The notes under the pieces are model-generated. The model was given only the letters and a program-made list of their open reading frames with translations, ran no database searches and was not told where the DNA came from. A DNA stretch of 64,000 nucleotides from Heterodera schachtii (taxonomy: Eukaryota; Nematoda; Chromadorea; Rhabditida; Heteroderidae): NCBI GenBank assembly GCA_023374025.1, contig SIJG01000105.1, positions 1-64,000 on the forward strand, given 5' to 3'. The position numbers were made by a program, and so were the translations under genes. Shown here in pieces: positions 13,238-25,691 of the stretch (position 1 is the stretch's first letter; the number at the start of each line of letters is the position of its first letter).

Positions 13238-15281
13238 ATGCTTTCGAAGAAACTAATTGCCTTTTGTTCCGATACTTTTTCCGGAAAAGGTTTGTCGTCT
13301 CGAAGACTGATCAGTTTTGATCTATCTGACCAGTGAGTGATTAGCATTTTGTCACATTGTTTACCATATCACATTCACAATTTAAGACATAAAGCCATCC
13401 AGGATGGAGCTCTTAAATTCGCGAAGGAAGTGGTTGCGCCCAAAGCCGCGGAATATGACAAAACAATGGCATTTCCTTGGGACATTATCAAACAGGCGCA
13501 TCAATTGGGCTTGATGAATCCGACAATTCCCGAAAAATATGGTGGGTGTGTCAAGGCGGTTTTTCATTTTTTAAAAATGTCAATGTAAAAATTAATATTT
13601 TCGGGAAGTAGTGTTCCTGAATGAATCAGTACTAAGTAATTTATGGATTTGCCGTCCTTTTCATGTGGGCCTGGTTGTTCCAATTTGGAGACTGCTCTGA
13701 TCGTTGAGGCGTTATCTTATGGCTGTTCGGCTATTCAATTGGCCATTATGGGCCCATCGCTTGCGTTAGCTCCGCTTCTTTTGGCCGGCAACGAAGCTCA
13801 GAAACAGAAGTACGCCGGCATGTTGGCAGCGGAACCACTGATTGCCGCGTATTGTGTGACCGAGCCGGGGGCAGGCTCGGACGTGAGCGGAGTGAAGACA
13901 ACCGCCGTTCTGAAAGGTAACTCATTTAAAGGGGGAGATTGATTTGAAAATAATATTTCAGCAGATAAATGGGTGCTCAATGGGAGCAAGGCCTGGATTA
14001 CCGGTGGCGGATACGCAAAATGGTTTTTTGTCTTGGCGAGATCGGACTCGGACCCCAAAACACCCGCTGGCAAGGTGCTTGCTTTCCTTTATCGTTTCTC
14101 ATTTGCTTAAATCTTAGGCATTCACTGCCTTTGTTGTTGACGGAGATACGCCTGGAATAACCCGCGGGAAAAAGGTAATGGGAAGCAATTGGATCAATTG
14201 GGATTCGCCGTGATTCACGGTCACCATGAATTTCACGGGTTCCTTATTTTTAGACACGGTACATCCCATAAATCATTGGTGGAATTTTGTAAATTGCTTT
14301 CACAGGAAATCAACATGGGCCAGCGTTGCTCCGACACTCGTGCCATTACTTTTGAAGATGTTCACGTGCCCAAAGAAAATGTTTTGGGTGTGCCGGGTGC
14401 CGGTTTTAAAGTTGCCATGGGGGCTTTCGACAGTAAGAAAATCAAACGTCACCAATGCTTTCTTTAATTTATTCTTTTTTAGCAACACGTCCCGGTGTCG
14501 CTGCGGGAGCTTTAGGTTTGTTTTTAAGTAGGAAAATTTCATGCTCAAAGTTTCTTGAAGTCGGGAGCTTTTTGTTTTCTCCTCACCACCGTTCATCTTC
14601 CCTTCCCCTCCCTTGGTGCTTTTTTGTTTCTAAATTCCTTATTTGAGCTTTAGCCAAAAAGTCGCTTGGTTTACTACGGAATTTATGGTTGTAAATGTGT
14701 CTATTTAATTTACTTATTAATTTAGGTTTGGCCTGGAGAGCACTTGACGAATCTGCAAAATATGCTCTTGAACGCACGACTTTCTCTGTTCCAATTGCTC
14801 ATGTAATTACCTTTTTCGTTGTTTTAGTCCGTTTTTGGTTTTGAATCGTTTTCTTTCCTTGATTTTGTCTTATTTTTCAGCACCAGGGCATCTCCTTTAT
14901 GCTCGCCGACATGGCAATTAACCTCGAGTTGGCCCGTTTGGTCACTTATCGCGCGGCCACTGACGTGGACAAAGGCGTCCGTTCGTCCTATTTCGCTTCC
15001 ATTGCCAAATGTTTCGCTGCTGACACGGCAATGCAAACGACGACAAATGCTGTGCAGGTGAAGAGGCGGACAAACTGTCATTTCTATTGACTTTTGCTTT
15101 GCCATTTAAGATTTTTGGTGGCAATGGCTTCAACAGCGAATACCCGGTCGAGAAGCTGATGAGAGACGCAAAAATCTATCAGATTTACGAAGGAACTTCT
15201 CAAATTCAGCGGCTCGTGATTGCTCGTCAATTGCTTCAAAAAGTTGCACAGACGGGGACAGCGTCGACTTATGACGAATGA
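13238..15281 (+). CDS. Medium-chain acyl-CoA dehydrogenase, mitochondrial (copy 2)
   Basis: Tandem paralogue of the gene just upstream. The leader [20 protein letters not shown] is again basic and hydroxylated. It is followed by [80 protein letters not shown] and [40 protein letters not shown] follows, and [19 protein letters not shown] carries the catalytic Glu in one exon here. Stop at 15281 after TASTYDE. Intron positions partly match copy 1 (for example before HQG), but the first exon and leader differ, so this is not a recent duplication. Both copies keep the flavin and catalytic motifs, so both are probably active, perhaps with different chain-length range or expression. Confidence 0.93.
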
Positions 15282-15578
15282 AAATAATTAATATAGAATG
15301 TTTAGTAATTGTCTAATCATTTATATTTTTAAATCCTCGTATATTTATGTGTCTTTTCATTTGCATGCAAATTTGGGCACTGTTTAAGCATCAATTTAAA
15401 GGCTGCCATTGTGTTTTATAACTGATAAATCAATTCACACATTTTTAATGTTACTGCTCTTCCTTTGTATTAGACTAATAAATACTAATTGAATTTAACA
15501 GGTTAATTTGATAAACAAATTTAATCAGGGCATTTGATTACACATTCATTAATTATTTGCCAATTATTTCAGCTTTGT

Positions 15579-17039
15579 ATGGTGTCTTTGTCTGCCAGCC
15601 ATAATTACAAAGAATTTATTTGCGGGTGGACTGGTGAGTGAACGTAATAAAGATAATTTAATTTGTTATTTATGAGGGAAAACTAGGACCATAAATTTTA
15701 AAATTTAAAAAATTACATTAGTTTATCCCTTAAGCCGGATGCATAGAGACGTGCCTTTTGTTTCCGCAAACCAAACTGATTTTCCGACAACAGTTGCACA
15801 ATGTTCTTGCCGTTGATGCCATAAAACAGGTGAATAATGAATGATTAGCCAAACACCGGGGGACTAATAGGGACGGACACGAAACCGAAATTGGGACTTG
15901 GAAGAATGAAGTTGACAAAGCACACTCAATGAGGATGGAATATGGGAAGAATTTCCTTTTGACCGACCATCCCTTTTCAGCTCCGTCGTGAGGGCTTACA
16001 CTTGCTTTACCGTGGCCTTCTTCCCCCACTTATTCAGAGGACAACAACGCGTTCGATTATGTACCTTTTGGACAGAATTTTATTTTTTTTAAATTGCTAT
16101 TTTTAGGTTTGGAACTTTTGAAAAGTATCAACACGCTTTTGGCTGTGACCCAAATGTGTCCAGCTTCACCATTTGTCACGCTGTTTCCGCCTTTCTTGGT
16201 TCGATTAGCTTAAAGTTAATGTGGAAGAAAACAGAAAAATATGAAAAATGGGATATGAATTGAAAATTTCATTTCGTTTTCCAATGCCAAATATCGTCGC
16301 CTTTCCAATTACTTTTGCTTTTCCATTAGCCGGTGCTACGGAAGCCATTTTATGCCCTTTGGAGAGAACACAAACGCTTCTGCAGACGAGCAAACACTTT
16401 GACAAATTCAAAAACACTGGCGAAGCCTTTAGGATTATGTACAGAAATTATGCACCAAAAGAGTGGGCAATTCATTTTTATTTGTTAGTCTTTAATATAG
16501 TCAGCCTTAACAGATTTTATCGAGGATTTTCCGTCATCGTTCTCCGAAATGGGTAAATTGTTAAAATTTTTAATCAAATATCTCTTCATTATTATTATTT
16601 TTTAGTTGTAGCAATGTAATGTTTTTCACTTTGCGTGAGCCGTTCCGCGAATTTGTGCTGTCAAAGCTTTTCCATTCAACTGAGAGCAGAACGAAAACGC
16701 AACATTTGTGCGCAAATTTTCTGTCCGGTGCCATTCTCGGGGCGTGCATTTCGACCATTTTCTTTCCGTTTAATGTCATCAAAAGTCGGATGCAAGTCCG
16801 TTTTCTTGGCTTTTGTAAACGCTTTCACTCATTTGTTTTAGTCAAACATTGGCATTGACTTTTGTACTCCGTGGTTTATGTTCAAAAAAATCCTCGCAGA
16901 ACGGCATGGCTCAATTCGTGCGTTGTATCGCGGTGCTCAGCTCAATTTCAGTCGCTCATTGCTTACCTGGGGCATCACAAACAGTCTTTATGAGCTGTTG
17001 ATGTACGAACTGTTCAATCATCGAAATCACTCCTCATAA
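15579..17039 (+). CDS. Mitochondrial carrier family protein, SLC25A51/52 (MCART1)-like NAD+ carrier
   Basis: It starts [19 protein letters not shown], then [20 protein letters not shown] (a first-repeat PxxK/RxxR-type carrier motif region). [20 protein letters not shown] follows, then [20 protein letters not shown] and [20 protein letters not shown] (second-repeat PLERxQ). Next are [45 protein letters not shown] (third repeat) and [20 protein letters not shown]. The order and sequence match SLC25A51/MCART1, shown in mammals to import NAD+ into the mitochondrial matrix. Six membrane spans are expected in three repeats. The stop at 17039 follows NHRNHSS. It lies 298 bp after the acyl-CoA dehydrogenase pair in the same direction, so operon transcription is possible. 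Family is sure; NAD+ as substrate is by homology only. Confidence 0.85.
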
Positions 17040-17961
17040 TTTATAAATAGCATTTGAAGGGGAAGGAAACGACATCGACTCGAAAAAAATAGAATTGACA
17101 TTACTTTTCTCAATGAGTTAGAAAATGTTTTTTTTCTCTCCGAATGCGGCCAAATGCCATAATATTTTTTGTATATAATAGGACTTTTAATTTAGTTAAT
17201 TCGACATTGATATTATCATGAATAAACCCATGACAAATCATCTATCATTTTGAGGAGCTCATTCGGGTTGGGGCCGGAGGACGAAATTTACAGAACGTTC
17301 TACGACTTTTTCATTAATTTTGAAAAATATGTGCTCAAAATTAGGCGGTGCAAAAGTTTATGGATAAATCTTTCAAAAAAAAGTTTTCATAGAGCTAGCT
17401 AAGGGATCTTAATAATTCCTGCTAGCCTAATTTAATTCTGAACAAAAAAGTTAATTACCCAAGTTGATCAAATCACTCCATGGTGATCTGAAAACCTGAA
17501 AATGGCTTGAAACGGGGAAAATTTCCGAAAAAAAATTCCTATGGGCTGGAAAAACCCAATATGCTCATTAAAAAGAGAACAAAATTCTTGCATATACTTT
17601 TATACCTACTGTACATGGAAACCTAATTACATTTACTACTTTTTGAATTTATGCAATAAAATAATAATAACGCCAAATAGCGCACTAATTTAAAAAATTT
17701 ATTGTCGAGACCGAGTGAGCATATTGTGTCTATTTTTGATCAAATCATGTTCATCGTACCCAAAACTATTATAGGAAATGAAATCTTTTTGATCGTCTGT
17801 AAGAAGCTCTATAGCTTTATTGCACTTTGTGTACATTTAGTTACATTTACTTGAAAATATCTTTGACTCCTTAATGTTAGAAGTTTTCGTCATAATTGTC
17901 ATTTGACAGAGTTTTCGATTAACGACAAAAAATTATTTTCAGTTTTTGATTTGCTTTCAAA
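17040..17961. other. Intergenic DNA with a dispersed repeat copy
   Basis: AT-rich and without genes. The segment about 17425-17560 resembles 30955-31080 elsewhere in the window (see findings). A short CTAGC-bounded stretch sits near 17393-17425 (GCTAGCTAAG ... CTGCTAGCC). Confidence 0.5.
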
Positions 17962-18686
17962 ATGAAGCTGAACCCTTTCGTCTCCTCCTCAGCGCGCAAA
18001 TCGCGCAAACGCCATTTCAACGCGCCCTCGCACATCCGTCGTCGCATTATGTCCGCGCCGCTGTCGAAGGATTTGCGCAATAAACACGGAGTGCGTTCTA
18101 CGCCCATTCGGTACATAGGGGCGGGCAAATTAACCTATAAACTGTTGAATAATCCACTGATTAAGCATTGATGACGAGGTGACTGTCACCCGAGGCCACT
18201 ACAAAGGCAATGCCGGCCGTATAATGCGTGTGTATCGGTTCGTAATTCATTTATGGTCTTAAGAAAGCTTATTATACTTTAATTTGCTAATCAAGGAAGA
18301 AATATGTAGTGCACGTTGACAAAATCACTCGGGAGAAGGCCAACGGAACGACTGTCCACGGTTTGCACTTGCTTTTCATTTGTTTGCTTCTGATCTCAAC
18401 CATTTTTTAATGGAATTTAAAGCATTTTACAACGATAAAAACATTTTTTGGATTGGCATTTTTCTGTCATTCGTCGCTGTAATTGTTCACTTTCAGTTGG
18501 AATTCATCCTTCAAATGTGCAGATCACAAAGTTGAAGATGGACAAGGACCGACGGTAAATTGGAATTTTCATAATTTATTTCATTTTTCTTTGCTCAGCT
18601 CATTGCTCGAAAGGAAAGCGGCCGGCAGAGCGCGAGTGACGGGCATTTTGAAGGGAAAGCACACGGAAGAGACCATTGAAGAGTGA
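17962..18686 (+). CDS. rpl-26: 60S ribosomal protein L26 (uL24)
   Basis: It starts [20 protein letters not shown] at 17962, then [20 protein letters not shown] and GVRSTPIR. Four introns follow, joining [20 protein letters not shown] (the KOW motif), [38 protein letters not shown] and [17 protein letters not shown]. It ends [14 protein letters not shown] at 18686. The sequence matches eukaryotic L26 from end to end, including the conserved ETIE tail. The protein binds near the polypeptide exit tunnel of the large subunit. Splice phases are consistent at each junction. No irregularities seen. Confidence 0.95.
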
Positions 18687-20369
18687 GAGAGCGGCAGGGG
18701 AGGAGAGAGACAGAGAAAACGAATTGTTACGCCGAAATTGGACATCATTTGTTGTTTTTGTTGTTTGCAAATACAAAAAGCAGGCAGTTACAAGCAGTTC
18801 CTTATTACATTAGTCCCATAATAATACACATTCTCAATAACCAAAAATGACTTGGCACAGAAAGTAGGAATTTATAGTTTAAGCTTTTCATTTCATTCGC
18901 TTTTGCGGACCAACAAGGTGTACTGACATTAACACGACCTGACCAAAAAAACAACAAGATTTCCTAATTTTCATTTGAATTTTCACCACACCCACTTATC
19001 GCTAGGGGGGACAACGTGCAATTTTTGTGAACTCGGTGTCTTCGTCTTCCGTCGTTTGTCCAAACAATCACTCGCCGACTGTTGGCCATTGTTTGGGAAT
19101 GAGTGGTGGCCAGTCGATGGACCACAAGTGGAAGTTGCGGAGGGGGGGGGGGGGGCGGTGGAATGCAACGGAATGGTCACAACTCGCCCAATTGCTCCAC
19201 TTTTGTCTGTACCGTCCCTTTTAGGTGGCCTCTTCAGACATTTCCTCTCTTTTCAAATTGTTCAAATATTAAATTGCCAAATTTCGAATTTCGAATGAAT
19301 GCCTTTCTCTCTTTGCCCTTTTTAGGTTTTTGCCCCCGGCGATGTCTTTTCGCTGCCCTCCGGCGCTTTTTCCGTCCCTTTTCCTCGCCACGCTTTTCCT
19401 CCCCCCTCCCTTTTGCTCGTCCTCCGCTTCGCACTGTCTCTTTTCCCTCCCTTCGCCCCCCAATGGCACTTTCTTCGCTTTTCCTCCGTTTCGCCCCGAC
19501 ATTGGCCCACCGCCCCCAAAATCATTTCGAATAAAGTCGAATTGGGACGACGACGACGAAAACATTTCAGAACAAAAACAAGGAGAGGAAAAAGCATTTC
19601 GCCACCGATGGAAGCGAAGGGCGATGGATTTGAAGACGAAGCATCAGGGAGGACAAAGTAAGCAAATAATTAGCCAATAAATACTAATTAATCGGCAAAT
19701 GCCAAGGCATTGGACTGAACAAAAAGTGCAGTGCCGGCGGAGGAGCGTACGGAGAGAGAGAAGAAAAAGAAGAGAGCGGAAGACAGCGAGGCGGAGGCAA
19801 AACGACGATGAAAAGCAGCGGAACGCACAAAACAGAAAGGAAAATGCCAATTCTGCAGGTGACTGACCACCGGTTGGACGAGGCACTCACTGATTAGTTA
19901 ATTACCCATCGGATTGGCTTCATCTCTCGGAGAGTGCCGCCATTCATTCCCTTTTTTCCCTTTTCAGATTGTCCATCCGCCGTCCCCCCGGGAGAAGGAT
20001 TGGGTGATGGTGGCGGGGGCGGAGAAGCACGTGGACAATGTGCTCGCCTGCAGTCTCTCCTACGGAGGCGAGCAAAGCCAAAAAAAGGGGGGAAATTGGA
20101 GGGAATGAAAAGAAAAAGCCAAAGGGAGAAAATATTCTCGAAACTGTGCCGAACATTGAAGACGCGTTGCCTTTTGCTTCTCAGGTCGCCTCGTTTCGAT
20201 GGACCATTTCCGCGACCCGCACAAAGGCAACCAATTGCATTACTACGCAAGTTTTGGGTCCTTTAAGAAATAAAATTCCCTAAAAAGTGCTTACCAATTC
20301 CCTTTTTTGGCATTTTCTTCCATTTCGGCATTTCTTTCTGATTTTGCCCCCCCCCCCCTTTAGGCCATA
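18687..20369. other. Region without a firmly supported gene; possible unplaced exons
   Basis: It holds a 14-base G run at 19142-19155, and a basic, low-complexity frame near 19609-19860. Two short protein-like stretches on the plus strand follow acceptor-like CAGs: IVHPPSPREKDWVMVAGAEK (from about 19967) and RLVSMDHFRDPHKGNQLHYY (from about 20187). They could be 5' exons of the next gene or a separate small gene. I could not join them in phase with confidence and recognise no family. Confidence 0.3.
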
Positions 20370-23300
20370 ATGCATCGTTTTTCGGGCTCCGTTTTTCTTA
20401 AACCCGAGCCGATGAGTTTTTCAGAGCTTCTGAAAACTGCGCAGTTAAGCCAATGGGAAGGGGGAGAGAATAACTGGGAATTGCAAATATTCTCAAAGAG
20501 AGAACGAAGAGGTGGACATGGCATTGACACAGCTTTGCGGGCACGACGAATACGGGGACGGCCGAGTTCAGTTCGGCACTTACTGGGAAAGAGTGCCCGG
20601 GGCCGACTCAAGGGTACTGTAGTAGCATACGGTAGACCAAATTCCAACGGACATTGATTAAAAGGAGTGAATATTCCGCATTCCATTCAAACTGTTGCAG
20701 ATTTGGTTCGCTGGTTCCCCCGAGTCGGACGTGCAAAAGTCACTGTTCGAAAAAGACGGTTTCCGACTGATCAGTCTGTGCGGGTACAGTATAAGAAAGG
20801 TGAGCGACAGAAACAGTATGAAAACATGGGACGAAATGAGAAATAATCAGCCGAACAGATTGCCAATTCATACAATTTTTGTATTTGATCAGAAAACTGC
20901 GAGATTTGTTGGCGTCTGGCAAAAGCCGGCACTGCGCACGGTTCCGTACGAAGGTAAAAATTGAAAAATTTAATTTTATTAAATAAGCGGAATACTTGGT
21001 GAGCTTTCTTTCGTCCCGTTAGTTAGCTCATTTTGTTCCATTAATTAGCTCATTACGGCGTCACACTTTCCGAATGCATTGAGTTGAATGACAGACTCGC
21101 GGCAAGGCGAGAGAACAAAGAAAGTGTTCGTCACTTAACGAATGCTTCAGAGATTTCGTCGCGGTGCAATTCCGCGTCTTTCGCAATTTGGACGAAGTAA
21201 GCGGCGAATCGGTGCCACCGGCGTTTGTTTAAGTGCCCTTTCCGAAGATTTTGTGCTGTGCCATTTGGGAGCATTTGCCGGGCCGTCGCCATTGGATCGA
21301 AATTGGGGACGACCTTCGCAAAATGTTTCGAAAATATGGGCCTCCGCCGACAAAGTTTCCCGGCCATCGGTCTCCCCCTTGGCCAATTATGCCGCGCCAA
21401 ATTTCCCACTTTTTCGCCCCGGCGGATGACCGTCTTCAATTTGTGGTGCTGTGGAGCGACGTGCACTCTTTCCGACACCCCCGCGCACCGGAAATTTGGC
21501 CAAAAGGACAAAGGTTGGCCAAAACCGGGGGGGGGGGGCAGAACGGAAAGGCGGTGATTGATCAGTGATCAGTGATTAATTTGTCGAAAAACGAAAGATT
21601 CGCCCTTTTGATAAGGGCAGTCGAAGTGCCGAAAATGAGGCAAAAATGAGGCCATTTGCTGGAACTTTGAGAATGGCGCTTTGTTTTGAATTGTTTCGCT
21701 TAAAGGATTCCCATTAATTATTTGGCCGGCACTGAGTCACAAATTGAGCAAAGGCAAAGCGAATTCATTGCAAAGAGAGTGGAGAGGTGAGAAGAGAGTG
21801 GGAGAGAGCATAGCCAACTAAGGAAATAATTATTAATTGAAAAACGATGCCATGCCATTCAGATTTATGCGCGAATTGGACATTCCGGGTGAACGAAATG
21901 CCAAACCCGAAAATGAATAAAAACATTTGAATCTTTTGCTAGGACTTTCTGTGGCAATTTCGCGTGACGAACAGCTGAAATATGCGGCGGGTAAAGAAAA
22001 TGAATAAAGTGAAAGACATTCATTTCCAAGTGCCATTCTCAATGCCAAAAAATGAGTTTTAATTGGAAGGTTTTGGCTTTGGCAATGTGAGAAAAAGAAG
22101 GGAAGTGACGCCGAATGAGCAGGTGAAAAGCGGAGGAAAAGGCAGAGAAAAAAGAAAAGAAAAAGCCAAAAAAGGAAAAGGACAAAGCAAATTCAAACAG
22201 ACACATTCAGTTTCGCATCGGATCAGGTGATTAGGGGCAATTAATTGCTCATAAAGTGACTAACCGAGTCCAAATTGGTCAGTGTCCAAGCCAATCACCG
22301 CGGCGGCAGTTTTACTCCGTGAGAAATTCCCAAAAATAATTATTGCACTTTTAACCTTTTGGTGCAAAAGTTGTGGACAAAGGAAGCCTCGAGTTGGAAC
22401 GACACGTTTTTGGGCCCAAAAATTCCATTTTTGGTCCGTTCACCAATTAATTAACTTAATTAATTGTCTATCAACCAAAAGCATTTCAGGCAACGAATTT
22501 GCCCGCCAAAAGCCATACGGTAAATGGGTGACAGACATTACTGTAAGTGTGTTTTTAATCAGTTTTTTTTGATCGGCATGCCAAATAGGTACGACATTTG
22601 CTTGAGCATACATCAGGTGAGCAATTCTCTTCGGATTTGGTCCCTTTCTTCGGGATTCAATTAGCGAATTCATTCCCGGAGTAATTAGTCGGATTGACCG
22701 TTCGAAGGTGGCTGGAACAACGTGGACACGGACCCCGCTTGGTTGGAGCCGGACAAAGGCACCGTCGAACTGATCGAAAAAGTGCTGGGGGAGCAGCCGC
22801 TGATCGCTCAGCCGGGAAAGGCGTGGATTTACTCCAATTTCGGCTACCAATTGCTCGGACATATAATCGAACGAATTGCGGGCATGGAATACGAACAATT
22901 TGTGAAGCGATACATTTGGCAACAGATCGGAGTCAAAGACATTCAAGTCGAATTTGGGAAAAGGTAACAAAACGAATCGCATTTAACGTTCAGGTGGCCA
23001 GGCCAAGTCTATCGGAAAAGTCGAGGTGAGCATTAAAGGATTAATTAACCAATCAGACAGGGTGATCAATCAATATCTGATCACCATCACTAACGGAGGG
23101 AGAAAAAGAGTGATAAAACAATCAATCAATCGGAAAGAGTGACACAAGAGACAGAGTGATTAATCAATCAATCTCTGATCACTCACAGAGAGAGAAGAGA
23201 GAGAGAGAGAGAAACAATCGCTCAATCACTGATCATTCAGAGATAGAGAGAAAAGCGACCAATCGATGAAGACGTGAGAAGAGAGTGCGATTACTGATAA

Positions 23301-24240
23301 AAAAATAAACAATGCTTCTGATTGATTGATTGATTTATCTTGTAAGGAATGAGCCAGCGGACGGTTAAAATGCTTAAAGCAGAGGCGAAAGATCTTTAAA
23401 AGGGAAGGGCTAATGGGAGAGATTAGTAGCTCATACTAATGGACATTGTCATTTTCTGTTAAACCAACTTTCCTTAACATATACAGACGTGAAGTGCTTT
23501 ATTATATGGGCGGAGGTAATCGCGTGGGATTCAATCCGTACGATTTGTTGCCGCCGAGGAGAATAGGCAAACAATGAAAAGTGCCGACTCTTTCCATTGG
23601 CCAATTTTTAGGCCCATGGGGCGGTTGGATCGCCTCTCCGATTGAGCTGTCTGTCAACTCATTCACAAACATTTCAAATTGTTCTGTTCGTCCAGGCTTC
23701 GGCTGATGGCCCATTTGGACGGATTCAAACGACGGCCCGATTTGCTCAGCGATTGGGCAATTCGCGAATGGGCGAAGCCCACCGAAGCATCCAACGAAAC
23801 GTAACGAACGAATGGTCGGGAGAGGGGGGGGGGGCAATTAGCTAATTAATTAGCCGCGATTGGCATTTGTCAATAGTCGCCCTTTTTTGTCAACTGATCG
23901 GCTTGGTCATTGGTGCCTTTTATGCCATCTTTTTTTTTATAGGTACGGCTTGGGCTGGTCTCTGAACATTATGGGCTTCAACGGGTGGCAACACGACGGC
24001 CGAATGCCCGGCTCCGCCTCAATGCTCGTCCGACTTGACAACGGATTGGAAATGGCCGTGGTGGTGAACAAAGTCCGCCGTTTTGCTTCTGCGCCCACCG
24101 AAATGGCATCATTTGCCAATTTAGGAATACAGCGACCGCGACTTCTTCCACGAACTCGGCTACATTTTGCATCACATTGGCAACAATTGCGACTTGTGGA
24201 AGGACCGAAGCATCGATTTGTTTGCGGCGGCAGGGATTAA
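20370..24240 (+). CDS. BTRD1-repeat plus serine beta-lactamase-like hydrolase (multi-exon)
   Basis: The C-terminal two-thirds is a class C beta-lactamase/penicillin-binding-protein fold. FMRELDIPG (21863) splices to LSVAISRDEQLKYAAG; a short exon FRIGS splices in phase to VSKPITAAAVLL, rebuilding the nucleophile motif Ser-x-x-Lys. VRHLLEHTSG is followed by GKAWIYSNFGYQLLGHIIER with the Tyr-x-Asn motif, then GPWGGWIASPIEL, RYGLGWSLNIMGFNGWQHDG and RMPGSASMLVRLDNGLEMAV. HDG stands where KTG/HxG is expected, and the stop is at 24240. Upstream exons (about 20500-21560) contain at least three units resembling bacterial tandem repeat domain 1: ...RVQFGTYWERVPG, FEKDGFRLISLCGYS...RFVGVWQKP, CAIWEHLPGRRHWIE and RLQFVVLWSD. 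BTRD1 plus beta-lactamase is the architecture of fungal polyglycine hydrolases and some bacterial hydrolases. The start codon and first exon are not resolved. The substrate is unknown, and the catalytic residues look intact. Confidence 0.72.
23040..23330. repeat. GATC/ATCAATCAATC-rich simple repeat in a beta-lactamase-gene intron
   Basis: Many copies of TGATCA, CTGATCAC and ATCAATCAATC interspersed with (GA)n. The stretch lies between the exon ending near 22963 and the one starting near 23487. Confidence 0.7.
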
Positions 24241-24890
24241 TTGATTGATCAGTCAAAGGACAAAAGGACAATCAATCACTTTGAGGGTTATAACGGCGGC
24301 AATTTTTGATTGTTTTGTAACTTTTGATTGGCCATTTTTCAATTAATTTTTCAAATAAATTTTGCGAAGGACTTTCACTTCCCTTTTCGAATTTTCATCC
24401 CAAAGGCCACTAATGTTGCGCCATTTGCTCATTTTGGCTCCTCTCCTAAATGGGTGGTCAGTCGCCGTTTCGCCGGGGGGGGGGGGGCGACGGAGGACAA
24501 TCAATCCGATTAGCATTTGCATTTGCATCAATTGCAGATCTAATTTTCCCTGCAGAAAAGTGATGATGTCCCCACCACACTTTTACTTTCTCTTCTCTCC
24601 CACCGTCCGCCATTTGCCATTGGATTGGCTGATCAGTGGCATTTCCCCCATTTCTGTGGCATTTCCCACTTTTTAGCCTCTTAATTATGCGCTTTTTTTG
24701 TTGTCCATTCATCGCTCATTTCGCTTTTCTTTCTAATGCCTTTTGTCAATTGCATAATGCCAACTTTTATGCCCCGCCCTTCGCTTTGCCATCATCCGTT
24801 GGCCCAGGTGCCCTTCCGTTCCTTCCGTCCGTCAATCGCCCATTTTTCCCTTTTCATTTTCAGAATTTGGCCCTCCTCGCCCTGTCCTTT
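24241..24890. other. Intergenic, no supported gene
   Basis: A 13-base G run near 24475-24487 and otherwise pyrimidine-rich sequence. Long frames across 24362-24986 (for example one reading FFCCPFIAHFAFLS) lack a family match and look like translated CT-rich DNA, though part could be 5' sequence of the next gene. Confidence 0.4.
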
Positions 24891-25041
24891 ACGCCAAAAG
24901 TTTGTGGCCATTTCCGTCGTCGTTTGGCTCGTCTTTTGCGGACCCTTCCATTGCCTATCAGTGTTTGTATAACCAAAATTTGCTGATCGATCTGACTCCA
25001 TCACAAAATGCTGATCAGCCTATTTTTTCTGCCCATTTTCA

Positions 25042-25691
25042 GACCCCCAAAACTCTGCCGCCGGTGCTTTTGCCCCCGCGCCGTCGCATTACCAAAATTT
25101 GCCCATTTGGCCCCCACCACCTCAGCCTCGGCACAATCAGCCGATTGGACTGAATGAACTGATCGCCCAATTGTCCCTTTCCATTGTCCGCTCTTTGGCA
25201 CAAATTTTGACGGAAAGGGAAATGGGCGCAGCGGATGGAATCGGTGGAACAGTGCCACGGCACGAAGCGAAAGCGGAAAAAGGCAGGGCCAATATCAAAG
25301 CCAACTAATTAAGCGCTAATTGCCAAAGACTTGGACACGCCCCTCGAGGGAACAGCAGCAGCAGAAAACGGTGAACAGCAGAGAAATTCGGAGGAAGGGA
25401 AGAGCCGACGACGAATTGAAAATGGACAAATTCCGGTGGTACAGTCGAACACAAAATACGGTAGCAAATCCCAAAGCGATGGGCTTTAATAATGCCGAAT
25501 CCAAAGACTACGGGCTGAAGGCGGGCCTTTTTGTGGGCCATTACGGCACCAGCGAAAGCATTGTCAGTCCGTTGGGCCCTTACGGCCCTTTGAACAGTCA
25601 AATCGGCGGCTCTTACGGCGGTCTGTCCCAATGGCCAATTGTTTTTGGGTACGGCAAAACAAAAGTCAAAGTGTACGAAGGGGGGAAATGA
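25042..25691 (+). CDS. Unrecognised protein, Pro-rich then Gly/Tyr-rich (5' end unresolved)
   Basis: Three exons join in phase with canonical sites. The first follows ...CATTTTCAG and encodes SAAGAFAPAPSHYQNLPIWP, PPPQPRHNQPIGLNELIAQL and SIVRSLAQILTERE. The second, from about 25331 after ...GCCAAAG, encodes DLDTPLEGTAAAENGEQQRN and GKSRRRIENGQIPVVQSNTK. The third, from about 25508, encodes YGLKAGLFVGHYGTSESIVS, GPYGPLNSQIGGSYGGLSQW and FGYGKTKVKVYEGGK-stop. A hydrophobic FVAISVVVWLVFCGPFHCLS sits about 100 bp upstream and could be a signal peptide, but in a frame I could not join. The basic SRRR could be a processing site. The composition suggests a secreted or cuticle-type product; this is inference, and I know no family for it. 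A further frame reading TPAQVKGEGTVVQVKKK near 26005 might be another exon. Confidence 0.4.
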
